64,000 bases of DNA, taken from assembly GCA_015680685.1 (NCBI GenBank), contig MNCI01008651.1, positions 265,463 to 329,462 on the forward strand. Direction: 5' to 3'. The stretch comes from Gnetum montanum (taxonomy: Eukaryota; Streptophyta; Gnetopsida; Gnetales; Gnetaceae). Shown in pieces: positions 34,741 through 46,110 of this stretch. Each line of letters begins with the position of its first letter. Position 1 is the stretch's first letter. The notes under the pieces were generated by a model. The model was given only the letters and a program-made list of their open reading frames with translations. It did not search any database and was not told the origin of the DNA. Both the position numbers and the translations under genes were made by a program.

Positions 34741-36166
34741 CAAGTAGGATTAATAAATGTTTTTTCTTTTCTTTAATTTTACAATTTTTTGTTTTCTAGT
34801 TTTTAGTATTTCAATTTGTTGTTTTATCTTTTTATTTATTGTTTTATCATTTTATCTTTTTATGGGTAATCTCATCTATGAATAGAACACTCATGTGACT
34901 TGTTGGTTGAGGTGTCGTTCTATGCTATCAAGTCTCAAGTAACTAATTATTTGGACAATGAGTCTACAACATCCACCCACTCATTGTATTAATAAGAGGT
35001 CCTACTCTGGGTATGATGATATTCTTGATATCATTAAAACTTAAAGTAATTTTGTGCTCATTACGACTAGAGCGAACAAGGATGGACTAAGAAGAAATGG
35101 CCAGGGTGTGACATCAATGGGACTTATGGATTCTTTTTGGTGACATTTATAAGTGCTATCATGCAGCTTGGTTGTACTAATATCCTTGTAGATCTAATGA
35201 AAAATGGGAGTAAGAGTACTAAAATCACCCAATAAAGAAACCCAATGCTATTCTATGGGGTTCCATTGGAAAGACATGCATCCATGCCTGAAGGTAGGCA
35301 GCTTCTCTGGATCACGCATAAAAAAAAAAAAGTGTGCCAAAGTGGCCAAAGAAAAAGAAAAAAAAAGATCAAGAAAAATGTGCCGCAAAGAAATTCCAAA
35401 TTACTCCTCCCTTAAAAGAAACGCCAAGTGATCGTATGCCTTGCTGTCATGATTGTACGCCTTGCTATCATGATCCTCTTATGATTGTCCATCATGGGAT
35501 GAAACAATGCAATGCCACTAATCAAAGGAATGGACTTGGTCTTGATTTTGGAGCGATGGGATAATGAAACATTAATCATGCCCTACACTCAAGATTCATT
35601 GTGCCCTGGGTTAGTCACCTCACGTCCCCATCTCTGCAATCCCTTCTACCATCCATGTCATCTCGTTGTCCAAGAATTTTTGACTTTTGTCTTGTGTCAC
35701 ATAGAATTCATACCTCATTATGGTGATATCTACATGTGTGTGTTTTGTGGAATCGGTGTGGATTACATTTTACCCTTTAGTGCCTACGGACATTTTCAGG
35801 GTGGTTACATAAGGGCATCATAGGTAGGAACCTACTTTGGGGAGGACCAACTTGCGTAACCTTTGTAATTTACACTCATCACACTTCATCATCACATCAT
35901 TTTATACCCTTTGAGTACTACATTGCCAATGTTATTCTTTCCTTTATCATCCTTGTAATTCAACCGTTCCTATGCACCAAAGCATATCCTTTTTCCTCAT
36001 CCTATCCATGAATTTCATTGACAAATACCACTTCATTATACTTTTGATGCCTTCTGGTCTATTTAATATTATCCTAGACCTCCCAAATTGACATCAAATC
36101 CTTAATTTTTGGCCTTCAAAATTCAAAAATTCATCAATTTTTCTAAGTACCCTATTTTTAGTTGGC
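34741..36166 (+). other. Non-coding module of element C
   Basis: Contains the GGTGTGACATCAATGGGA segment near 35105, an A-rich run at 35322-35370 and the block GCCTACGGACATTTTC...CTACTTTGGGGAGGACC (35782-35856). All three are in the same order in the tails of A and B. Open frames here (35204-35823) do not resemble any family and do not recur in the other copies. Confidence 0.65.
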
Positions 36167-36258
36167 CGCGATATCAGGTACCCAATATCAAGTCCGATGT
36201 GATATCAGGTTCACGCTATCAGGTACGTGATATCATGTCCACAAAAACTATATATATG
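36167..36258 (+). promoter_or_regulatory. Internal palindrome array plus TATA box upstream of ORF2 (element C)
   Basis: GATATC/CAATATC/GTGATATC repeats (36167-36240) are followed within 10 bases by TATATATA (36249-36256). This copies the layout of the LTR promoter but lies inside the element, about 510 bases before the ORF2 ATG. Element E has the same pair at the same distance (49406-49480, minus). Promoter activity is inference from layout and recurrence. Confidence 0.6.
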
Positions 36259-36419
36259 GACCCCCCATGCACATCAATATCATTTTACATTATTCATGTG
36301 AGGGGAGTTCTTCCAATTTTCTTCCATGAACTTGCTTGCTTGCATGCCTATCGTTCCAATAGCCATAACTTGCTCGTTAACAGTCTGATTCCCATTTTGA
36401 TTGAACCTGTCTGAACCCA

Positions 36420-36440
36420 GAGTGTTCAGCTTAGTCGTGG
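36420..36440 (+). other. Polypurine-tract-like motif GTCGTGGGGGAAGGG in element C
   Basis: TTAGTCGTGGGGGAAGGG resembles the pre-LTR tract (39731-39741) but lies 3.3 kb upstream of the LTR. Similar motifs occur at 33935 and 34712. Confidence 0.4.
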
Positions 36441-36761
36441 GGGAAGGGTACACTCCAAGTTGCACATAAATTTTTTGAAATTCATTGTCACCCGAAGGAT
36501 ATCATAAAGGGTAAATGACCGTAAAAATTTTAAACATGTTGCCAAAATCAATTTTATCTCTTCACCCACACAAGGAGAATTAAATTTCAGAGCCACCTAA
36601 TCAAATTGGGCCCAATATGAAAACTTTCAGGGGACATTTTCATAAAATTTCCTAACTTTGGATCACACTAAATAAGAAACAAATTCATTAAAGGTAAGAA
36701 GTAAGGTATAAATCAAATCTTGTAAGCAACCTTAATAATGGTCGGCCCCATGTGATTGCAG

Positions 36762-39551
36762 ATGGCCCCTAAATGTGGACAACAAGGAGGACCCTCTCAA
36801 GGTGCATCCAAACAACCAAGGAGAGGTAGAGGCTAGGTGTCTCTTGAGGAATGTGCAAAATAGAAGGCATAATCATTCAGCATCCATCAAGAGCCTCTTA
36901 TTACTGTGCAATTCGGATAGGTGGAAGGAGGAGCCACTAAAGCACCTGAATAGGGACAACATCTCACGTTGTCCCTGGAATGTGTTTAGGTGATTCATAA
37001 AAGGTCCACGTCCATAGCCATAATCGTGGAACTCAAATTTGGACCTTTCATTAAGTTCGCTCTTGAGGTAGTCAAGGACCAACTTAAAGGATCCCCATTA
37101 TGGCCTATCCTATCTGAAAGTGGTGCCTGGTACCTGGGAGAAATGTACCAATTTTGGCACAATAAAGAAGAAGGCACCATAGTTGATATTGATGGTGTTT
37201 TTGTATATTTTTTTGCCAAAGCTATTTTGGAAGTGTTGAATCTTCCGAATATAGGACCAAATGTTGCTTACCTACCCACTTGCTTCTATGTTGATGTGCA
37301 AAAGATTTGGTTAAAAAGGAAATACGACAAGGAGGATAAAATGTATGGAGAGTTGACATTGGAAGAGAGAATATATTTCAAGATTGATACTTATCACATC
37401 TTCCCCAAAAAATGGCTAAATAGAATCTCCATGTATGCGGCTAGAGGAAATGTGATATTGATGGGCAAGGATAATGCCAACCTACCCCATCTATATCTAA
37501 TAGATATTTTGAGGTGGTTTGAGGAATGCAAGACATGGAAGTTCACATTGCCCTTCCCCTGTCTCATCAGGAAGCTGTGCCAGCATGCTGGAATTCTAGG
37601 GGTACACCAATGACATCCCCAGAAGGGCCCAAAATGCTTTATTTTCTGAATTGTTGAAGCCACTAGCCCCAAGGAAAAGTGCTGGTGTGACATTGGAGCT
37701 GGAACAAGAACAAATGGTGGGGCCCATTGAAACTCAATCTACAGGGCCTAGCTAACTTCCAAGAACAAGGCCTAGTTAACAACAAGAAGCGAGGCCCAAC
37801 ACAGGTTAGCGAGACCAACCATCGCCACCATCAGACTATCGACCATCGATGAGCCATCTGAGAGCCATTGTCAAGATGGTCAGCTGGGGAAGCTATGATG
37901 AGACCAACCTCTTCGAGGTCATAGATGATACTGTACGACCCATGGTCTCTATCGATCGCACATGGGGTGAAGTGTTGATTCAAACAAGAGGAGGGGAATC
38001 ACACTGGTCACAATAGATGTCATGGAACGTTGCATCCTTTCAGGTGCAATTAGAAATTGGTGAAGGGGCCACAGTAGTGGTCATGTAGAACTAAGATGCA
38101 GCAGGAGCTACAAAAGTGGTCATGGACCACATAAAAGAATCATTCAATGTTCCTGTTGTGCCACTGGTAGATCTTACGGGAGCACATGATGCTCAAACTT
38201 TGGCCAATCCCTTGATGACTTTTGTAGAACATGAGGATGTCCTCGATTGGTTGCTACAGATAGGACAAGTGATGAAGTTCCTATTTGACATCCCTCAAGA
38301 TGTCATAGAAACTCAATCAGACCTCATCTTCACCAAAGGGAAGTTGGTCATGGCAGAGATCAGGGCTGAGCATGTAGAGGTGGAGTTGGAAAGACTCCAA
38401 GAGAGGCTCATCACCCTACAAGCTGCACAGTAGGACCCATCTCAATTCATCCTTGTAGACCAACTAGAGTCTTTCTGGATTGAGCAACTTAATAAATTGT
38501 TGGTAGATAATAAAAGAGTGGCAGAGAAGAAAGAGAAGGTCGATTAGGATGCTTCCAAGGCACAAGCTCAGACTTATGCACATGCCAAAGCACTTAAGGC
38601 CTTGCAAGAAGAGAATAAACAACTTGCCACATATAATCTCTGGTTGACCATTGTGGAAAAACAAAAGAATGTTCTTGAAAAAAAATTTTAGTAGTTACGA
38701 CAATAACTAGTCAGGGTCAACCAAGACATGAATCGCTCGGCTAGAGAAAATTGAACCCTTTCAATGGAGGAGGTGCACGCAATTTGTCAAAAGATGGCGA
38801 TTAACATAAGCACATGGAAAAACGAGGCCAAGAAACATGAAAAGTTGAAGGAACATTTTAGGGACTACGTGGGGATGTACAAGCAAGTAATTGAAAATGA
38901 AATCCATATGGCCAAAGACCACATCAACACTCTTAGTGCTCAAAACACTAATTGGTGGGCCATATTGGACACCTATGCATTTGTGCACCAAGCAGAGCTC
39001 AAAAGTAGGGACTTGTAGATACAAGATCTTACCGGGTACATGGGGTTGGAAAACCTACATTATGCCAACTTGGCCATGTTAACAATAGGATGTCCAAGAA
39101 CATAGGTAGAGAAGTAGGTAGCAACCACTTATGCGAAGTATGAAACAGAATTTGCTAAGCATAAGAAGAAGCTACAAAAACTGGAAGTGGCAAATTATGA
39201 GTTAGAGGTGGTCAAGGCTAGCTACCAGGGATAAAAAGATGTCATAGAAGACTTGGCTCGATGACTCACGAATTATCAAGAATACATGGACAAAGCCAGA
39301 GCCTACGAGGAGGAACGATGGCTATTTGCAGCTTCATATATCAAGGCCAACCAGATGTTCTCCCAACTACCATGCCCATGGGAAGTGCTAACTCCATCAA
39401 ACATTGGAGCATCAATATGGATGGCATAGGATCCCCGAACCAAAGAGGAAAATCTCTAGGAACTTCTTGAAAGCCATCAAATTTCAAAACTTGGAGCACA
39501 AGACAAGGGGAAGAGACCCATGGAGGAACCACCACCACTAGGAACCACATG
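36762..39551 (+). pseudogene. ORF2 of element C: globular domain plus long coiled coil (about 930 codons)
   Basis: The ATG follows TGATTGCAG and opens MAPKCGQQGGPSQ, matched by E (48855, minus). The globular domain spans about 36990-37600, with WYLGEMYQFWHNKEEGT, LTLEERIYFKIDTYHIFP and LPFPCLIRKLCQHAG. That last pattern recalls the uncharacterised 'putative plant transposon protein' domain found with gypsy elements (recalled, not searched). A frameshift near 37600 moves to frame 1, which runs through a linker (37600-38100) into a heptad-rich coiled coil (38250-39350). It ends EEPPPLGTT with a stop at 39549. Several stops lie near the N-terminus and in the coiled coil. Three copies in this window keep both ends and lengths of 904-977 codons. 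Function unknown; no catalytic motif seen. Confidence 0.75.
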
Positions 39552-39730
39552 AGTGCCAATAAATTTTGTAATTTTGTAATTTTGTGTTTGTGTTTAAAAT
39601 TTTGTTGTATTCAATTCTCCACTGTGGCATGAATAAATTCCTAGTTAGTTAATAATCCCATACCTATCCACTGTGCAATCAATTGGGCTTGTTCTCATTT
39701 TGTTTAACTTGAGGACAAGTTTTCATTCAA

Positions 39731-39741
39731 TTGTGGGGGTA
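39731..39741 (+). other. Polypurine tract of element C
   Basis: TTGTGGGGGTA abuts the 3' LTR start TGATGAAC at 39742, the expected place for plus-strand priming. Confidence 0.85.
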
Positions 39742-40619
39742 TGATGAACCATGATTTATCAGGCTCCGATATCAAACTCGTGATATCGGATCCACAATAT
39801 CGAGTATGTGATATCATGACTTAAATAACAATATCAGATACACAATTTCATGATTCCTGTATGAGCCTATAAATACACATTTGGGTGCATAGGAAAAAGA
39901 GAGTTAGGAAGTCAGTAGGTGTAAGTGTAGAGTCTATTTTTTCATTCCTATTCTTTCCCCCAGTGCATGCCCACAATGTGATGATTGTAATTGTATGGAC
40001 CCTTTATTCGAGTGTGATGTACTTAGACACACACATGACTAGAAATAAAGATCAAGATTACTTCATCATTGTAGCATCCACTTAACTCTTAGTTACTTTG
40101 ATTGTTAATTATTATTTACTATTTTCTTTAGTTAATATTTATGTTATTGTCATTTACGTTTCATGTCATTAAATGTAGAATGAGTACGACTTAATCACGA
40201 GCATTTAAGTGTGACTACTTGGTATCCCAGTAGCGTATCTAGGAGTGCTTAAGTAACGTGCGCTTGGTAATCCTAGCAGTAGTACATGAGGTCCAAGATG
40301 TGTACGGATGATTAAGGATGGATACTCATTGCACTTATGCTAGCTTAGATTCTCTTCTCCCATTCCCTAGTAGCTTAAACAAAGTTATTCTCTATTGTTC
40401 TTAGGAGTAGCATATTGATAGGAAACACATCATACACCTCACTCTGGACTAAACCATATGTGATAAAGTAAATACTAGTCCAGGTGGGAAGAAAACGAAC
40501 TATGATCAATGTGTAACTATCTAAATACCACAACTAGTCTGTTTGCGGAGTTCGACCAAATCATGCGTGAACGCTCGTATTCGTATGGTTGAGTGTAGGG
40601 GGTACCTAGCCACTCATCA
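39742..40619 (+). repeat. 3' LTR of element C
   Basis: Nearly the same length as the 5' LTR and clearly similar throughout. TATAAATA is at 39868-39875. The differences are mostly transitions in the palindrome array. Confidence 0.93.
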
Positions 40620-41900
40620 CCTGCCCAAAATCAATATCTTGCACATATAAAGAAGAAAAATCACCCATACCTTTCACATGAGGTATGTTAAAGTTCCCAC
40701 ATGCACCTTGGATAATGCATTAGCCACTACATTGGCTTTCCAACTTTTATGCTTTAACACAAAATTGAACTCCTATAATTATGCAATCCACTTCATGTGC
40801 TTTGCACTCAACTTCTTTTGTGACTTTAGAAATTAAAGTGATTTGTGGTTCATCATCAAGGTGAATTCCTTGGAAAATAAGTGATGCCTCTAATGCTTGA
40901 TTGCTTGAATAATAGTGTACAACTCCTTCTCATATATGCTATATTTTTGCCTTGACTCATTTAGCTTTTTTAAAAAGAAAGCAACAAGGCTACCTTTTTG
41001 TGAAAGTACCCCACCAATGGCAAGTACACTTACATCTACCTCCACTTGGAAAAGCTTTTGAAAATCTAGAATTATAAGCACTGGTTCACTAGTAATCTTT
41101 GCTTTTAACAAGTCAAAGCTCCGTTGGGTTTCATAATCCCATCTAAATTCCTTATTTTTTTAACAAAGAAAACATAGGCCATGAAATACCACTAAAATTG
41201 TTGATGAACCATCTATAAAAACTTGCTAAAATAAGGAATGATCTTATCTCCTTAACATTCTTAAGAGTTGACCAATCCCTTATAGCCTTCATCTTGGTAG
41301 CTTCCATTTTAATATGATTTTAAGAAATCACATGATCGAAATATGTGATTTCCCTCTTAAAGAAATGACTTTTCTTCATGTTGATCACCAACTGTGCCTT
41401 CTCCAACTTAAGGCACACAACTCTTAAGTGATTCAAGTGCTCTTCCTCATTATACCTTTACATCAAAATATTGTTAAAGAAGATAATACAACACTTACCA
41501 ATCAAGTCCTTCAATACATCATGCATCAACCTCGTGAATGTAGCAAGTGCATTTGTGAGCCCAAATGGCATCACCAATCACTCAAACAATCCATCTAGTG
41601 TTTTGAAAGCTATCTTTCACTCATTACTAGGCCTAATTATGATTTAATGGTAACCACTCTTCAAATCAAATTTGCTAAAAATCTCTACATTGGTAAGGAT
41701 ATTATCTATCCATGGAATAGGAAAATTGTACCTCATTGTTATCCTATTTATTACCTTGGAATCAAAGCACATCCTATGTTCATTGTTGTCCTTCTTTGAC
41801 ACTAGCACTATTGGAATTGCACAAGGTGAAACAAATTCCCTCATGAAGCCATTTGTATGTAACCCCTCTACTTACCTTCGCAATTTAACCCTTTGATTTG
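40620..41900 (-). pseudogene. Reverse transcriptase and RNase H of element D
   Basis: Minus strand: PIVLVSKKDNNEHRMCFDSK, then FPIPWIDNIL and FSKFDLKSGYH (41844-41644), then MPFGLTNALATF. The YxDD box reads FFNN (41470-41481), so both catalytic Asp residues are Asn. RNase H follows with VEVDVSVLAIGGVLSQ and YSIYEKELYTIIQAIKH (41111-40890). In-frame stops are common. Element C interrupts the frame at 40620. Confidence 0.9.
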
Positions 41901-43900
41901 GTGTCATTTGATAAGCTCTCTAATTTGGAATGGTAGCAATAGGAATGAGGTTAATCTAATGTTGTACATTCCTCATTGGTGGTAGTCCATCTAATTTCTC
42001 CCTTAAAAAACCTTGGGAAGTTTTTCCTTCAAGCCTAGCACACTTGTAAGAAGTTCAACCTACACATTGTCGTGGTTAAATAACTACTATTATTATAACA
42101 ACAAGACCAAAATTGGTTTCATCATGTTCCTTAATATATTCCCTCTCTCGTAGAAGGATTAAGGAAGCTTTAAGTGAGTTTTGTTTTCTTATTTGTTCAG
42201 ATGTCATATGAATCAAATCATGGGTCCCAAGAGGTCTAGTAACACTTCATACATTTCTAGCTCCATCAAACTAAGCACCATTATTAAAATTACAAGGTCT
42301 ACTAAGAATTACATTAGCACAATCTATTGGAAGCACATCATACTTCACAACATCATGAAAACTTCCAAGTTTAGATTTCAAAGTACATTGTTTGCTCATC
42401 TCTTGGGGGAAATATTTAGACAACCAATGCACCTTCTAGGGTCTAGGATGAAGACTAGTTACAAAACTAATATAGAAACTAGCTTAGAAGAAATAAAATT
42501 TTCTTGGGTTCCCTAATTAATAAAAATATGAACCAATTCCACAGTAAGCAAACAACTAGCCCCAATATGAAAAAAAAATTTCCTATCAAGATGATCTCCT
42601 CTATTGACATTTTCCATGAATGCACAAGAATTTAATTCATAAAAATTATCTATTTTTTGAGCATTAAGATTATATTTTTGAAGATCTTGGCTTGATGTCT
42701 TCTCCACCTCCATGGTTTGCACACCCTTGCCCTTAGCTACCTTGTAAAGCAGACATTTCCATTGCTTGTATTCCCATTCTCCACATTTGAAGCACTATAG
42801 TTTTGATGGGTTTCTACATTAACCCTTTCCTTGCTTGCCTTAGTCCTTCTTGACTTTGCCCTTCTCATCACCTATTTCAGTCTTCGTATCTTGGTTGCCC
42901 TCCTTGTCTTCAAATTTAGACTTGGATTCCTTCTTAGACCCAAATCTTGTCTCTTTTCCCTTGGAAGTTTGTTTGCTCCTATTTCCAAATCCACCTAATT
43001 CTTCTTAGCCTTGAGTGTCAAATCATAATCCTCATCAATGGTTTGTGGCTCATAAAAGAATAACTCTTGTTGGTACATCACTTTGGGACCTCCTAAAAAG
43101 ATTGAAGCTTGCATTTACTCCTCCTAGTTTACCTTAGATTGATGGAATAGATTATAAAATTTGATATAGAATTCTTTGACATCCTTGTTACATTATCTTA
43201 GAAATTTAAGCTTCATAATGGTTTCTTTTCTTTGACAAGACTACTCAAATTTTCTCTTCAACTTGTATTTCATCAGATCCCAATATTTGATAGGTTGACC
43301 ATTTCATCTTTCATAACCCTAGGACTCCTTTCCCCACCAAGTAGAAGTCATACCTTCTAATCTAGATTCTATAATAGGTACCCTCAAGTAATTTGGTATC
43401 TCTTCTAATTGAAAATTCTTCTCAATTACCTTCAGCTAACTTGCAAAAGAATTGGTGCCATCTACACCATTGAAAGTCTTCAACTCTATGTACAGAAGTC
43501 TTGTAGCATTTTTGAATGCTCTCACAAGCCTTGCCTCATCTTCCTTATCCAGCTTGCTCGAAGAAGTATTGAACACCACTGGAGTCCTTAGAGCTCTCAT
43601 TTGAGGAATAGGATTCCCTCCCATTGGAACCTTTGGCTGATGGTTTCCTACACTCCTATAGTTAGATTATCCTTCCTCTTCATTAGCTCAATCTCCACCT
43701 AGTTGTGAAACTTCTTCATCTAAACGTACATGCTCTTGATCTCCGCAGGTCAGAATATGACTAGGACTAACATGTTTATGAACCTTTGCACTAATTTCAT
43801 CTAACTGAGCAACCATCATCTGGAAGGTGGACTTCATGCTCTCCATGTCTCGATTTAGAGCTTGCACCTATTTCTTCTTGGGTGTCATTTGAAATTGACA
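41901..43900 (-). pseudogene. gag and protease region of element D
   Basis: Minus strand: a gag capsid domain with IELKTFNGVDGTN, YLRVPIIESRLEGMTSTWW and a YIKFYNLF segment (43640-43150). A zinc knuckle follows as CFKCGEWEYKQWKC (about 42752-42793), with Tyr in place of His. Further downstream the text IGASCLLTVELVHIF may be the protease region but lacks a clean DSG. Stops are frequent. Confidence 0.8.
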
Positions 43901-43936
43901 AAATTGTTAACCAATTTTCAAGCAACATTAAAACTA

Positions 43937-43949
43937 GGCTCTAATACTA
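43937..43949 (-). other. Primer binding site, initiator tRNA-Met, decayed (element D)
   Basis: Minus strand TAGTATTAGAGCC matches TGGTATCAGAGCC at 11 of 13 positions and lies 7 bases inside the LTR end. Confidence 0.75.
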
Positions 43950-43956
43950 ATAACAT

Positions 43957-45033
43957 TGAATTAGGTTTACTCCACAATTAAATCATCTTAAATGCACTAA
44001 ATCTAGATATTATGCAAGAAAAAACTTTTTACTAGAAAACAAGAAAACTAGTTATCTTCAATTAATCTATTCAAAGGTTAAATTAGGGTTCATAAAACCC
44101 AAAACATCTAAAACCTGTTATACTCAACCAATATTGTAGAGCATGAGGTTGTAAAACCATATAATGGTTGTTCTTAATGCAAGACACAATCAATAGAAAT
44201 CTCTCCCATAGTCTAGGACTGAGATCTCAACTCATAAGTAAGATACAAGAGAATAGAACACATAGACTAACACACCATAAGCTGATCTTGGAGTTGCAAC
44301 CATTAATTGCACTTACCCAATGTGCTCATGCACCCTCTCTTACTTAACTCTCCACTTTCAAGAGTGTTTTCTATCGCTGCTTCCATTAACAAGGATGAAT
44401 ACATCAATATTTATGTCAAAATTGGAAGATAAGAATCCTAGAAATGTTTCCTTAACTCACCCTGAGGTTTTCCAAATGTTTCCCAAGTCTTCTCGCCTTC
44501 TCCCCAACTGTTTCCATCTTTTTTCATCATGTTCTAGCTATTTCCCTAATTGGGATGGATGTTTTTAGAATTTTTTCCATTTTTCTAGGTTGTTTCTAAC
44601 TTTTCTAGAATGTCTCTTATGAAAACCTAGTTCTCGATAAGGATGTCTACTATTTTTATGGGACATCCCATCTAGTCTTGGGATGTCCCAAATTTTTGTG
44701 GGATGTCTAACCCAAGATGTCACATGCACAGTTGGGACGCCTCAGTTGGGATGTTCCACTTGTTAGGGCCAAATAAAAAATTATTTTTTATGTCTAAAAC
44801 CTCTAGATGCCTTCAAACAAGTTCCCATAAACCCTAGAATCCCCTAAAATCATCAAAATAAGCCCAAAAAACCCTGAAACATGCCAAAACATCTAGGAAT
44901 CATCATAACAAAAAATCAACACAAGAAGATACACACTAATAGGACACACTTGTCTAGATCTTCTTCAAGCTAGAAACTTGCAAAAACAACTTGTAGGACA
45001 ATGCACAAAGGAATTGTAAGAGGTGTTCCTACA
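43957..45033 (-). repeat. 5' LTR of element D (1077 bp)
   Basis: Partner of 29367-30430. On the minus strand it starts TGTAGGAACACCTC and ends AACCTAATTCA. Both copies share the CCAAACAAG/GGGATGTCC-type segments. Confidence 0.87.
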
Positions 45034-45329
45034 CCTGTAATGATGAGTTATAAAGTTTTAATTAGACTACATATCTTGGGGGTGTAATTTTATTAAAATT
45101 ATTTTAGGGTTCAAACACCCCCAAGTAAAGTGAGAATGGGAAAATATTTTATATAAATGAGGATCTTACTATGAAGGAACTTATAAAAATGACTAAATAA
45201 TGGACAAAGGCTAAGGTTGCATGTAAAAAGGGTCTTGGAGTATACCTAAATGCTAGCAACATGGTAGTAATTATGAATAAGAATTATTTTAAATCCAAAA
45301 ATTATTAAGTATTGGGAGATATGAGAGTT
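45034..45329. other. Short AT-rich stretch right of element D
   Basis: No motif recognised. AAGTAAAGTGAGAAT at about 45122 also occurs left of element D near 29249, which may reflect the same original locus. Part of it may be the 5' side of the LINE. Confidence 0.35.
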
Positions 45330-46110
45330 TCTTGATTGACATAATTATTTAACAGAATTTTGAAGGATGGAGAAATGCCCACCATCTAGATTAAAAGCTT
45401 CGTTATTCTTATTTACAAAAATAAAGGAGATGTACAAAATTATGTAAATTATAGAGAGATCAAGACAATGAGCTATACTATAAAGCTTTGAATGAGAGTC
45501 ATAGAGCAACATCTTAGACTTGAATCAATAGTATTAGAAAATTAATTTGGATTTATGCTAAGGAGATCTACTATAGAGGCTATTTCTTTTGGTATGACAA
45601 CTAATGGAGAAATTCAGAGAGCATAGAAAAAACCTACATATGTTCTTCATTGATTTAGAAAAAGCATATGATAGAGTTCCTAGAGATATTATTTGATGGG
45701 ACTTGTGGAGGAAAAACATCCCTGAAAAATATATTAAAGAGATTCAAGACATATATAAAGGAGCTTCTACTAAAATTAGAATAGCTTGTGGAATAACATT
45801 TGATTTTCTAGTCATAGTAGGTCTATATCAAGGATCTTCACTTAGCTTATACTTATTTTTTGTTATTATAGATGAATTAATAAATAAAATACAAGATGAA
45901 ATCCTTTGTGTATGCTATTTTTAGATGATATTGTATTGGTGGATACATCTCAAGAAAATATTATTGTTAAATGAAGAAGTAGAGACATGCTCTAGATTCA
46001 AAATGTTTTAAAATTAGAAGAATTAAGTCAAAATATGTAAAATGTAATTTTAATGAAAACATAAATAGTGGTGAAATAGAAGTATATATTCAAGGCACAA
46101 AAATTTGGAC
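45330..46110 (+). pseudogene. RTE-type LINE reverse transcriptase fragment
   Basis: LFNRILKDGEMPTI, VILIYKNKGDVQNYVNYREI, then HRFRKSI-like text replaced by FIDLEKAYDRVPRDI at about 45650, then the open frame 45703-45924 with NIPEKYIKEIQDIYKGA and GLYQGSSLSLYLF. It continues as FLDDIVLVDTSQE (FxDD catalytic box near 45923-45937, frameshifted) and SKYVKCNFNENINSGEIEVY. This matches plant RTE-like LINE reverse transcriptase in order. Endonuclease and 3' tail are missing. The right end abuts the truncated element E. Confidence 0.85.

Larger units (their letters stand above)
31679..40619 (+). mobile_element. Element C: full-length non-autonomous gypsy element with gag and ORF2, no pol
   Basis: LTRs of 876 bp (31679-32554) and 878 bp (39742-40619) flank a tRNA-Asp primer site, gag (32704-34740), a non-coding module, an internal promoter-like array, ORF2 (36762-39551) and a purine tract. 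The duplication is CCTAC (31674-31678) and CCTGC (40620-40624), with one change. No protease, reverse transcriptase, RNase H or integrase motif exists anywhere between the LTRs. Copies E and F repeat the ORF2 arrangement, so this is a replicated element form and not a chance deletion. It sits in element D between RNase H and integrase. Confidence 0.92.
29367..45033 (-). mobile_element. Element D: dead Ty3/gypsy chromovirus-like element, split by element C
   Basis: Minus-strand order: LTR (45033-43957), initiator tRNA-Met site, gag, reverse transcriptase and RNase H, then the 8.9-kb insertion C, then integrase and LTR (30430-29367). Without C it is about 6.7 kb. The ends TGTAGGAAC...TTCA are conserved in both LTRs. 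Flanks GAAAT and CCTGT do not match, so a duplication is not seen; one flank may have been rearranged. The integrase C-terminus with FGDLVYMHL and FKIKANVNDNAIEIDL fits chromoviruses. Confidence 0.88.

Noticed and set aside
35204-35823. Three overlapping plus-strand ORFs in element C
   Set aside because: They lie in the non-coding module shared with A and B, where the same frames are not open.
38116-39470. ORF2 coiled-coil part as a separate third gene
   Set aside because: E and F show one collinear frame from the MAPK-type start to the end; the break in C is a frameshift near 37600.
45041-45047. TGATGAG at 45041 as a missing 3' LTR of element E
   Set aside because: No LTR-like sequence follows; the heptamer is chance.
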